This document shows positions 7,139 to 14,550 of a stretch of 15,663 bases of DNA, piece by piece; within the stretch, counting starts at the first letter, position 1; each line of letters starts with the position of its first letter. The position numbers and the translations under genes were made by a program. Below the pieces are notes generated by a model that saw only the letters and a program-made list of their open reading frames with translations, was not told the DNA's origin and made no database searches. Where the stretch lies: contig CAZMTU010000051.1 in NCBI GenBank assembly GCA_964569225.1, forward strand, positions 1-15,663, read 5' to 3'. Source of the stretch: CAKSQF01 sp964569225. Lineage in GTDB: Bacteria; Bacillota; Clostridia; Oscillospirales; CAG-272.

Positions 7139-8122
7139 ATGAAGAAACTGACAGAGCGGGATACTAATCCATTTCCTTATTCTGACAGCAATCGGCGTTT
7201 TTACACCTACGATTATTTTCTGCGGCAGCGTTTCGGCGCTAAAGTCTGCAAGATTCCATTGGATGGAGGGTTCACCTGTCCCAATATAGATGGCAGCAAA
7301 GGAACCGGCGGCTGTATCTATTGCAGCGCAAGGGGGAGCGGCGATTTTGCCGCTTCCCCTCTGCTGTCTGTGAGCGAACAGTATAAACAGGTACGGGAAC
7401 AGCTTTCGCACAAATGGTCGAGGGCGCTTTGTATTCCTTATTTTCAGGCGCATACCAACACTTACGCCTCGCTTGACCGTCTAAAACAACTCTTTGAGGA
7501 AGCATTGGCACAGCCCGATGCGGTAGGGCTTGCCATTGCCACCCGCGCCGACTGTATCACGCCGGAGATTGCCGATTATCTTAAAGCGCTTTCAAAGCGT
7601 ACCTTTTTGACTGTGGAGCTGGGTCTTCAGACAATACATGACAAAACGGCGGCGGCGATCAACCGGTGTCACACCTATGAGGAATTTTTAGAAGGTTGGC
7701 GTATGCTTGAGGGAATTCCGGTTTGTATTCACCTAATTAACGGGCTGCCTGGAGAGAACCGTTCTATGATGCTCGAAACAGTGAAAGAGGCAGCAAAAAT
7801 GCACCCTTTTGCGGTCAAGCTTCATTTGCTCCATGTTTTGAGATATACACAGCTTGCGCAAAGCTATCTTGCGGGAGATTATCAGCCTATGACGCTGGAG
7901 GATTATGTGACGGTCGTTTGTGATCAGATAGAACTGCTGCCGCCTCAAACGGTGATTGCCCGGTTAACCGGAGACGGCGCGGCGGAAGATTTGCTGGCGC
8001 CGCTCTGGAGTCTGAAAAAATTTGTGGTCATGAATGAGATCGACAAGGAGCTCCGCCGGCGCAATAGCTGGCAGGGAAAGCGATATGTTTCGGAGAAGCC
8101 GATTTTCGGAGAGGATAACTAA
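7139..8122 (+). CDS. TIGR01212 family radical SAM protein (YtqA-like)
   Basis: Radical SAM enzyme of 327 aa, the usual size for TIGR01212/YtqA. The [4Fe-4S] ligands are Cys47, Cys59 and Cys62 in the spaced CX11CX2C form typical of this family (CPNIDGSKGTGGCIYC), not the canonical CX3CX2C. The SAM/TIM-barrel strands follow (PYFQAHTNTYASLDRL, ATRADC, TVELGLQTIHDKTA, HLINGLPGE). The reaction and substrate are not established, to my knowledge; the family is related to Elp3-like and tRNA-modifying radical SAM proteins. The frame is open upstream to 7070, but ATG 7139 is chosen: TTGGAG lies 9 nt upstream, and it clears the CotH stop by 19 nt. Sharing a transcript with CotH may be simple co-location. 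Family certain, substrate unknown. Confidence 0.92.
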   Translation: MKKLTERDTNPFPYSDSNRRFYTYDYFLRQRFGAKVCKIPLDGGFTCPNIDGSKGTGGCIYCSARGSGDFAASPLLSVSEQYKQVREQLSHKWSRALCIPYFQAHTNTYASLDRLKQLFEEALAQPDAVGLAIATRADCITPEIADYLKALSKRTFLTVELGLQTIHDKTAAAINRCHTYEEFLEGWRMLEGIPVCIHLINGLPGENRSMMLETVKEAAKMHPFAVKLHLLHVLRYTQLAQSYLAGDYQPMTLEDYVTVVCDQIELLPPQTVIARLTGDGAAEDLLAPLWSLKKFVVMNEIDKELRRRNSWQGKRYVSEKPIFGEDN

Positions 8123-8159
8123 CCGGAATTAAAAACATGTGCCTGACAGCAGAATTTTT

Positions 8160-8206
8160 ACTTATTGTGGCAAATACCGAAAAATGGTTTTTCGGTACTT
8201 ATAAGT
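8160..8206 (+). terminator. Hairpin after the radical SAM gene (possible terminator)
   Basis: A perfect 10-bp stem TACCGAAAAA (8175-8184) / TTTTTCGGTA (8188-8197) with loop TGG, enclosed by outer arms ACTTAT (8160-8165) and ATAAGT (8201-8206). The right side also forms the palindrome ACTTATAAGT (8197-8206). No U-run follows on either strand, so termination is possible but not typical. It separates the CotH/radical SAM unit from the cdaA promoter. Confidence 0.45.
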
Positions 8207-8239
8207 CATTTCTCTATTAACAAATTCATCTCAAAAAGG

Positions 8240-8268
8240 TTGACAGCGCCCTTTAAATAATATATAAT
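8240..8268 (+). promoter_or_regulatory. Consensus sigma-A promoter for cdaA and downstream genes
   Basis: -35 TTGACA (8240-8245), a 17-bp spacer and -10 TATAAT (8263-8268): an exact match to the consensus. Predicted start is near 8275, giving a leader of about 87 nt with two T-rich runs before the cdaA RBS. Confidence 0.85.
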
Positions 8269-8361
8269 AATAAAAATAGTTTCATATGCAGATGGTTGTT
8301 TTTTTCGATTTTTTCTGAAGAAAGGACTGTTTTCGGTAGGAATGAACGGAGGTGTTCCGGT

Positions 8362-9309
8362 GTGCCTGATTTCTATACTTATCTGGTAGATTTGTTTAAA
8401 ATGATGAAGCTGGTGGATCTCATCGATATTGCGTTGGTATCGGTGGTCTTTTACTATGCCTTTAAATTTATCCGGGAACGCCGGGCGGGCAAATTGGCAA
8501 TCGGTATGGTGATACTGGTGATATTGCAGCTTGCCAGCGATATTTTCGGGCTTTCTACCATTGGTTTTCTGATGAAAAATCTGTTCCAGGTGGGCATTAT
8601 TGCGCTGATTATTATTTTTCAGCCGGAGGTTCGATCCGCGCTGGAGAAGGTAGGCAGTATGCAGGTAGGCGGCGTGAGAGGAATCATTTCTTTTAATGAT
8701 GCAAAAGAGGACGCGCAGCTTACTCAAATGGTGGAAAGCGTCTGTATGGCGGTCTGCGATCTGGCACTGGATAAAACCGGTGCGCTGATTGTGTTCGAAC
8801 GTTCCACAAAACTGGGCGAATATATCCGAAGCGGTACCGTGATCAATGCCGATGTCACGCCGCGGCTGCTCAAAAATATATTCTTTAATAAAGCGCCTTT
8901 ACATGACGGTGCAACCGTTATTCGTGAAGGGCGAGTTTATGCGGCGGGGTGTTTTCTGCCGCTTCCTACCAATAACAATATCGATAAAGATTTCGGTACC
9001 CGTCATCGGGCAGCTATTGGGATGAGTGAGAACAGTGATGCCGTTGTAGTGGTGGTCAGCGAGGAAACCGGCACTATTTCAGTGGCAAAGGCGGGGCAGC
9101 TCAAGCGCAATTATGATTACCGTACGCTGTATAATGAGTTAAAAGAAGATCTGCGGCCTGCACAAATCTCACCGCAGATGGGCAAAAGGCATAAAAAGCA
9201 GTCGCAGGATGACGGAACAAACAACGGCGATGTCAATAAAAGCGCAGAAAAAGACGGCGATTCGGATGAAAAAAACGGTCAGTCGGCGGACGGTCGTTGG
9301 AAAAAGTAG
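8362..9309 (+). CDS. cdaA: Diadenylate cyclase CdaA (c-di-AMP synthase)
   Basis: Membrane-bound diadenylate cyclase that condenses two ATP into c-di-AMP, the messenger controlling K+ and osmolyte uptake and cell-wall homeostasis. 315 aa. Three hydrophobic helices lie between about 18 and 90, followed by the signature IIFQPEVRSALEKVG and the DAC domain (about 95-265). Both catalytic motifs are intact: DGA at 182-184 (APLHDGATVI) and RHR at 214-216 (RHRAAIG). A highly charged, low-complexity tail of about 45-50 residues follows; Bacillus CdaA (about 273 aa) lacks this extension. The start is the GTG at 8362: GGAGG (8348-8352) is 9 nt upstream and the protein then begins MPDFYTYLVD as in homologues. 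The open frame to 8296 has no RBS. cdaR follows after 9 nt. Confidence 0.96.
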   Translation: MPDFYTYLVDLFKMMKLVDLIDIALVSVVFYYAFKFIRERRAGKLAIGMVILVILQLASDIFGLSTIGFLMKNLFQVGIIALIIIFQPEVRSALEKVGSMQVGGVRGIISFNDAKEDAQLTQMVESVCMAVCDLALDKTGALIVFERSTKLGEYIRSGTVINADVTPRLLKNIFFNKAPLHDGATVIREGRVYAAGCFLPLPTNNNIDKDFGTRHRAAIGMSENSDAVVVVVSEETGTISVAKAGQLKRNYDYRTLYNELKEDLRPAQISPQMGKRHKKQSQDDGTNNGDVNKSAEKDGDSDEKNGQSADGRWKK

Positions 9310-9318
9310 GAGGGCACC

Positions 9319-10608
9319 ATGTGGAATTTCAAAAAGCTATTTTCCGACCGTACTTCTGAAAAACAGAAGGATGACCGGGAAGGCGATTATGCGGTTCGCA
9401 AGAATAAGCGGACTGATATACTGGCTCGAGTGCTTTCCATTTTGGCGGCGTTTCTGCTTTGGGCTTATGTGGCAACGACTACTACCACCACTGAAGAAAG
9501 AAGCTTCAGCCTAGTGCCTGTGACTTATCGGGAAGAAAGCGTTTTGAAAAGTGAATATGGTTTGATCGTTCAGTCCATTAATATTGATACGCTGAATGTT
9601 ACGCTTATGGGCAGTAAAAACGATATGCGCAGCTTAACGGCTTCTGATGTAAAAGCCTATATAAATCTTGGCAGCATCACCGAAGCGGGGGAATATACTT
9701 TGGATGTATATGTGGATGTTCCCAGCGGGACTACCTGTGTATCCAAGACAGTGGATCAGGTGGTTGTCAGCGTAGATAAACCGTCCACTAAAGCAATTCC
9801 GCTGTCAACAGAAAAAGTGTCGCTCAGTGGTTGGAGTCTTGAAAAAGACTGCTTTTTCGGGGAGATCAGTTTGAGCGCTGAGCAGGTTGTGCTGGAGGGA
9901 CCTACGCTGGAACTTGAAAAGGTATCGGATGTGGAGGTTCGGACCGATGTAATCGGCAGCGCGGGGAGCAGCTTTACCGCGACTGCGACTGTGCACTTTT
10001 TAGATTCGGAAGGCAATGAATTAACAGTTCCTGCTGTTAATGTTCAAGGCGGAACCAATTTAAGAGTAAGTGTCGAGGTATTGAAAACTAAAAAGGTCAA
10101 ACTCAAGCTTATTGGACAGAACGGCTATCTTTCAGATGATTTAGTGACTTTGACACCTGCCTATGTGCTGCTGACAGGTGAGCCTGAACAGGTGAATGAG
10201 ATTGGCAGCGAGTGGGAAGTTGGATCGATTGATGAAAAAACGCTGAAGGGAGACGATGTGCGGACCTATCAGCTTGAACTGGCTGGAATAAAGATCACCG
10301 ATGAGGCGGATATGCCGATTAGCGCGGTGACGGCTGTGATACAGGTAAGTTCGCTGCCTACCCGAACGCTGAGTGATGTGCCGGTATACCGCGGCGATGA
10401 GATAGTTGGATACATTACTATGGATGTACGGGCGGTGAGCAGTGCGGATTCTGCCAAGCTGCAATCGCTGACAGTCGATAAAGTAACCGTTTATTCCGGG
10501 CTGAACAGTCCTCTTGGCGATTTAAGTGCGATGATTGTGTCCTTTGAGGAACCCTTCCGAGGGGCAGTTTACGAATTTAATCTGTACGGCTTTCAGGAGG
10601 TGTCCTGA
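9319..10608 (+). CDS. cdaR: CdaR, YbbR-domain regulator of CdaA
   Basis: 429-aa membrane-anchored protein with a basic cytoplasmic N terminus, one transmembrane helix (about 34-53, ILARVLSILAAFLLWAYVA) and an extracytoplasmic part made of about four YbbR beta-repeats (roughly 60-145, 150-240, 245-335 and 345-425). In Bacillus and Listeria the equivalent protein binds and modulates CdaA. Six consecutive Thr residues follow the membrane helix (53-58), written with mixed Thr codons, so this is not a simple slippage tract. The RBS AGGAGGG lies 6-7 nt before the ATG, and the gene starts 9 nt after cdaA. Elsewhere cdaR is usually followed by glmM; here a flavoprotein gene starts one base after its stop. 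Assignment rests on cdaA linkage, topology and repeat pattern. Confidence 0.93.
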   Translation: MWNFKKLFSDRTSEKQKDDREGDYAVRKNKRTDILARVLSILAAFLLWAYVATTTTTTEERSFSLVPVTYREESVLKSEYGLIVQSINIDTLNVTLMGSKNDMRSLTASDVKAYINLGSITEAGEYTLDVYVDVPSGTTCVSKTVDQVVVSVDKPSTKAIPLSTEKVSLSGWSLEKDCFFGEISLSAEQVVLEGPTLELEKVSDVEVRTDVIGSAGSSFTATATVHFLDSEGNELTVPAVNVQGGTNLRVSVEVLKTKKVKLKLIGQNGYLSDDLVTLTPAYVLLTGEPEQVNEIGSEWEVGSIDEKTLKGDDVRTYQLELAGIKITDEADMPISAVTAVIQVSSLPTRTLSDVPVYRGDEIVGYITMDVRAVSSADSAKLQSLTVDKVTVYSGLNSPLGDLSAMIVSFEEPFRGAVYEFNLYGFQEVS

Positions 10609-10609
10609 T

Positions 10610-12238
10610 ATGGCACTGCTTCTCAGAAACATTAGGGTACCGGTGACCTGCAAAAACGGACGCGACCTCGAACTGGTAGAAGCAGAGGCGCTGGAAACTG
10701 CCCGTCAAAAGCTGAAAAAGGCAGGTGTGACGGCTCGTACGCTTTCGCTCTATAAAGCTTCACTGGACGCCCGAAAAAAGAATGAAATCGGTTATATCTG
10801 TGCGGTAACGGCGGAACCGGAGGCGGTTCCGCCTTCCCAACTCATGCAGAAAATTGATGCTGCTTGGACAGAGGAAGCACCGCTTGATATTTTGTCGGCG
10901 TCTGCTGCTTCCGGATTGGACAGGCGCCTGCTGGAGGCTCCTCCTGTGGTGGTAGGATTTGGACCGGCGGGAATGTTTGCGGCATTGATGCTGGCAGAAG
11001 CGGGCTACCGACCGATTGTTTTAGAGCGGGGACAATCGGTGAGAGAACGCCAGAAGAGTGTTTCCCTTTTTTTTGAAAAGGGACTCCTTAAGTCAAATTC
11101 CAATATTCAATTTGGCGCGGGCGGCGCAGGAACATTTTCTGACGGTAAGCTGATGACCCGGATCGGAGACAGCAAATGCCGCTATGTGCTTTCACGGATG
11201 GTTGAATTCGGCGCGCCGAAACGTATTCTTGTGCAGGCAAAGCCCCATATTGGCAGTGATCTGCTGCCCGGAATGGTAGAGCGGATTGCCAAACGAATTG
11301 AAGCCGTCGGCGGAAAAATCTGTTATGATACGGTACTGACCGGTATTGCTGTTTCATCGGACGGTCGAATTACGAAGCTTCAAACGGCTGATGGAGAATT
11401 GGCGGCGGGGGCTGTCATTTTAGCCATTGGGCATTCCGCTAGAGATACATACGAATATTTATTAAGTGAGCATTACAAAATTGAAGCTAAGCCTTTTTCA
11501 GTCGGTGTGCGAATTGAACATTTACAGGAAAAAATCAGTGAAGCCATGTATGGCGATATGGCGAAATGGCTGCCGCCTGCTGATTATGGTCTGTCATATC
11601 GAAAAGGCGATCGGGGGGTATACAGCTTTTGTATGTGTCCCGGCGGAGAAGTGATTGCTGCCGCTTCTGAGGAAGGGGGCGTTGTGACCAATGGGATGAG
11701 TTGTTTTGCCAGAGATGGACGGAATTCTAATAGCGCACTGGCGGTTTCTGTGCTGCCTGATGATTTCGGCGGAACGCCTGCGGGCGCCATTGCTTTTCAG
11801 CGAACATTAGAGCGAGCCGCGTTTAGAGCGGGCGGTAAGAATTATGATGCGCCCTTACAGACAGTTGGGGATTTTATTACGCATACATCGGGCAATGAGC
11901 CGACTGAAGTTTGTTCTACCTACCGAAACGGCGGTCATTTTGCGTTATGCGATTTTCACGCGTTGCTGCCCTCTTTTGTCAGCAGTCTGCTGGAGGAGGG
12001 GATTTACCGGTTTGGCAGACAGATCGTCGGCTTTGATGCGCCCCAAGCATTGCTGACCGGTATTGAAACCCGTACTTCTGCACCGCTTAGAATTTTGCGG
12101 AATGAATTCAGAACGGCTCCCGGTCACGCTAATTTGTACCCTTGCGGGGAAGGAGCCGGGTATGCCGGCGGCATTACCAGCGCCGCTGTAGATGGTGTGA
12201 ACTGTGCATTGGCATTGATGAATGCCTATCGCATATAA
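10610..12238 (+). CDS. NAD(P)/FAD-dependent oxidoreductase, COG2509 family
   Basis: 542-aa flavoprotein of the uncharacterised COG2509 FAD-dependent dehydrogenase family. Residues 1-90 form the family's small N-terminal domain (LLRNIRVPV, then YKASLDARKK). The Rossmann FAD site follows: VVVGFGPAGMFAALMLAEAG with Gly116, Gly118 and Gly121, and acidic Glu139 in VLERG, which should bind the FAD ribose. FGAGGAGTFSDGKLMTR and the C-terminal LYPCGEGAGYAGGITSAAVD are the other FAD-contacting motifs of the family. No transmembrane segment is seen; cytoplasmic. Substrate and electron partner are unknown. The start is ATG 10610, one base after the cdaR stop, and its AGGAGG lies inside the end of cdaR, indicating translational coupling. 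The frame is open upstream to 10535 only within cdaR. recJ begins 47 nt downstream. Confidence 0.92.
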   Translation: MALLLRNIRVPVTCKNGRDLELVEAEALETARQKLKKAGVTARTLSLYKASLDARKKNEIGYICAVTAEPEAVPPSQLMQKIDAAWTEEAPLDILSASAASGLDRRLLEAPPVVVGFGPAGMFAALMLAEAGYRPIVLERGQSVRERQKSVSLFFEKGLLKSNSNIQFGAGGAGTFSDGKLMTRIGDSKCRYVLSRMVEFGAPKRILVQAKPHIGSDLLPGMVERIAKRIEAVGGKICYDTVLTGIAVSSDGRITKLQTADGELAAGAVILAIGHSARDTYEYLLSEHYKIEAKPFSVGVRIEHLQEKISEAMYGDMAKWLPPADYGLSYRKGDRGVYSFCMCPGGEVIAAASEEGGVVTNGMSCFARDGRNSNSALAVSVLPDDFGGTPAGAIAFQRTLERAAFRAGGKNYDAPLQTVGDFITHTSGNEPTEVCSTYRNGGHFALCDFHALLPSFVSSLLEEGIYRFGRQIVGFDAPQALLTGIETRTSAPLRILRNEFRTAPGHANLYPCGEGAGYAGGITSAAVDGVNCALALMNAYRI

Positions 12239-12285
12239 GCCTTGTGGTTTTAAAGGTTAATTACGTTTAATGAGTTCGGAAAGGG

Positions 12286-14550
12286 ATGGTCTTAGTGGAA
12301 GCTTGGCAGCCTAAAATAAATCTGTTTGACAATGATGATCGTGCTGAAAAGCTGCAAGAAGCAGTTCATATGCTGGCAAATAATCTGCACCTGACTTTTC
12401 TGACGGCGGCACTCCTTGTAGAGCGGGGTATAGATACCGTTGATAAAGCGAAGGCGTTTTTGCAGGAGGAGGGTATGTTTTGTGATCCTTTTTTGCTGCC
12501 TGATATGGATAAGGCGGCGGCGCGCCTGTGCCATGCCATTGATTGCTGTGAACCGATCGCCGTTTATGGCGATTATGACGTGGACGGTGTTACCTCGGTT
12601 AGTTTGCTTATGCTTTATCTGCGTTCGATGGGGCTTTCGCCTGTATCCTGTATTCCCAGCCGTTTAGAAGAAGGATACGGTATGAGTACCGAGCGGCTTA
12701 CTCAGCTTGCTGAGCAAGGAATTCGGTTAGTGGTGACAGTGGATACCGGTGTTACCGCGCTGGAGGAAGCCAAGCTGTGTAAAGCGCTGGGCATGGATCT
12801 GATTGTTACCGATCATCATGAATGCCGGGATAAGCTTCCGGAAGCGGAAGCAGTGGTGAATCCCCGTCGACCGGACAGCCGTTATCCCTGTCCTTATTTG
12901 GCAGGAGTAGGCGTTGCTTTTAAATTGGTAGAGGCGTGCGAGCGACTGCAAAGCGTAAAGAAGAAGGTTGCACACGGAGATGAAGATTTGCCGTTGCCCG
13001 CTATCTGCGAGGAATTGGTCGATTTAGCGGCTTTGGGAACGATTGGGGATGTCATGCCTTTGATCGGCGAAAACAGGCAGATTGTACGTTACGGTTTGCG
13101 TCGCATGACTGAAAAGCCGCGTCCGGCGCTGACGGCGCTGCTTCATGAAGCAGCGTCAGAAAAGGGAAGTACGCCCTCTCCGGTGAACGCAGGAACGATC
13201 AGTTATACTTTGGCTCCCCGTATTAATGCCGCAGGACGAATGGAACATGCCGACCGCGCGTTGGAACTTTTTTTAGCGCCGGATGAAGAGGTCGCTTCAT
13301 ATGCTAAACATCTGTGCGAACTAAACCGATTTCGGCAGGAAGAGGAAAACCGGATGCTGGCGCTTGTTGAAGCTCAATTAACGGGTAGTTCTCCCGAGGC
13401 GGCAATTGTGATAGCAGGGGATAACTTTAACAGCGGTATTATTGGCATTGTTGCCTCACGCCTTACCGAGCGTTATCAAAAGCCGGTTTTTCTCATTTCG
13501 TTTGATGGCGAGATAGGTAAGGGTTCAGGAAGAAGTCCTGCCTGTGTTGATTTGGTCAAGCTGTTGGAAGGCTGTGCGGATCTGCTGGTGAAATATGGCG
13601 GGCACTCTATGGCGGCGGGATTAACCATTGAGCGCGGTTCGCTGGAAGCATTTCGTCAGCGATTTACGGAGGCGGTGAAGGAGGCGGGCGGTCATATCCC
13701 TTCTCCAAGACTTTACGATCTGAATGTTACACCCGCGCAGATGACTCTGCGGCAAGCAAAGGAGCTTCGTTTGCTGGAACCCTTTGGCGCGGGTAATCCT
13801 CAGCCGCTTTTCTGTTGGAAAAATGCCGCCGTAGAACAAGTGATTGCGATGGGGGAAAAGCATACCAAGCTTTTTTGCAGAGGAGAAGGAATTACTCATC
13901 AGGTATTATTTTTCGGTCAACCCAGAGAAAAATTGGACCTTTTCTCAGGCGACAGAATAGACTTACTGGTGGAGCTGTCGCTGAATTATTTTCGCGGAAA
14001 TACTTCGGTTCAATTAATTTGTCGGGAATGGAAGCATTCCGAAGGCGTATTTCTTCCTTCGGAAGAAGAATTGTCATTCTGCCGCCGCTTGCTGAGCGGA
14101 GGAGGCGTTTCTGACTTGTCACTGACAACACTTTCGCTTGAGGATATTCCTGAACGGCAAGACTGCGGAGTAGTCTATTTGTATCTTCGAAAAAAGATGG
14201 GGTATGGCAGACGGGAGCTGTTTTCGCTTCGCTGTCTTTTGGCTGCCGCTGAAGGCAAAATGAGCTTGATAAAGCTGACTTTGGCGCTTCGATTGCTTTC
14301 TGATAGCGGGTTGCTCTGCCATAGCGGCGATGATCCGCTTGTGCTGCTGCTGCCTCAAGCTGCGGAAAAGGTAGATTTAACGGCTTTACCGCTTTACTGT
14401 ACGCTGTCCGAGCTGCGCTCATCTGTCAAGCCACTGCATAATCATATGGCAGATCCATTCGGGAATGCTATTTCTCATGCGCAGGTTGAGGCTGAGTGTC
14501 AATCTGAACGGTTGTCTGATTGTCCCAATATAAGAAAGGAGGGTGCCTAA
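12286..14550 (+). CDS. recJ: Single-stranded-DNA-specific exonuclease RecJ
   Basis: 5'-3' single-strand DNA exonuclease acting in recombination and mismatch/base-excision repair. 754 aa, the long Bacillota form. DHH-family metal motifs are complete: DYDVDG (96-101), VTVDTG (Asp153), TDHHE (175-179), LAGVGVAFK, GTIGDVMP and LAPRINAAGRMEH. The DHHA1 domain carries GGHSMAAG (near 437), followed by the OB-fold segment (LLEPFGAGNPQPLF) and a C-terminal extension of about 180 residues as in Bacillus RecJ. Start choice is uncertain: ATG 12286 directly abuts GGAAAGGG (12278-12285), whereas the in-frame GTG at 12295 has that RBS 9 nt upstream and gives an N terminus MEAWQPK closer to the family. The true protein may be three residues shorter. 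Its stop overlaps the rel start by one base. Confidence 0.96.
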   Translation: MVLVEAWQPKINLFDNDDRAEKLQEAVHMLANNLHLTFLTAALLVERGIDTVDKAKAFLQEEGMFCDPFLLPDMDKAAARLCHAIDCCEPIAVYGDYDVDGVTSVSLLMLYLRSMGLSPVSCIPSRLEEGYGMSTERLTQLAEQGIRLVVTVDTGVTALEEAKLCKALGMDLIVTDHHECRDKLPEAEAVVNPRRPDSRYPCPYLAGVGVAFKLVEACERLQSVKKKVAHGDEDLPLPAICEELVDLAALGTIGDVMPLIGENRQIVRYGLRRMTEKPRPALTALLHEAASEKGSTPSPVNAGTISYTLAPRINAAGRMEHADRALELFLAPDEEVASYAKHLCELNRFRQEEENRMLALVEAQLTGSSPEAAIVIAGDNFNSGIIGIVASRLTERYQKPVFLISFDGEIGKGSGRSPACVDLVKLLEGCADLLVKYGGHSMAAGLTIERGSLEAFRQRFTEAVKEAGGHIPSPRLYDLNVTPAQMTLRQAKELRLLEPFGAGNPQPLFCWKNAAVEQVIAMGEKHTKLFCRGEGITHQVLFFGQPREKLDLFSGDRIDLLVELSLNYFRGNTSVQLICREWKHSEGVFLPSEEELSFCRRLLSGGGVSDLSLTTLSLEDIPERQDCGVVYLYLRKKMGYGRRELFSLRCLLAAAEGKMSLIKLTLALRLLSDSGLLCHSGDDPLVLLLPQAAEKVDLTALPLYCTLSELRSSVKPLHNHMADPFGNAISHAQVEAECQSERLSDCPNIRKEGA

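Noticed and set aside
8342..8389. Short open frame (ATG 8342 to TAG 8389, 15 residues) spanning the cdaA RBS and GTG start.
   Set aside because: It could be an overlapping upstream peptide, but it has only a poor purine stretch upstream and contains the cdaA RBS, so I regard it as chance.
9469..9495. Thr-codon run in cdaR as a phase-variable microsatellite.
   Set aside because: The codons are mixed (ACG, ACT, ACC), so there is no uniform repeat unit long enough for slippage.
13892..14422. 176-codon open frame antisense to recJ, and a similar 173-codon frame antisense to cdaA (8206-8727).
   Set aside because: Both lie opposite well-conserved coding sequence, have no RBS or recognisable domain, and show the composition expected of antisense shadows.
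12286..14550. DHH/DHHA1 protein near cdaA as a c-di-AMP phosphodiesterase (GdpP- or NrnA-like).
   Set aside because: DYDVDG, LAPRINAAGRM, the OB-fold segment and the 754-aa length fit RecJ. GdpP would need transmembrane, PAS and GGDEF domains, and NrnA is only about 320 aa.
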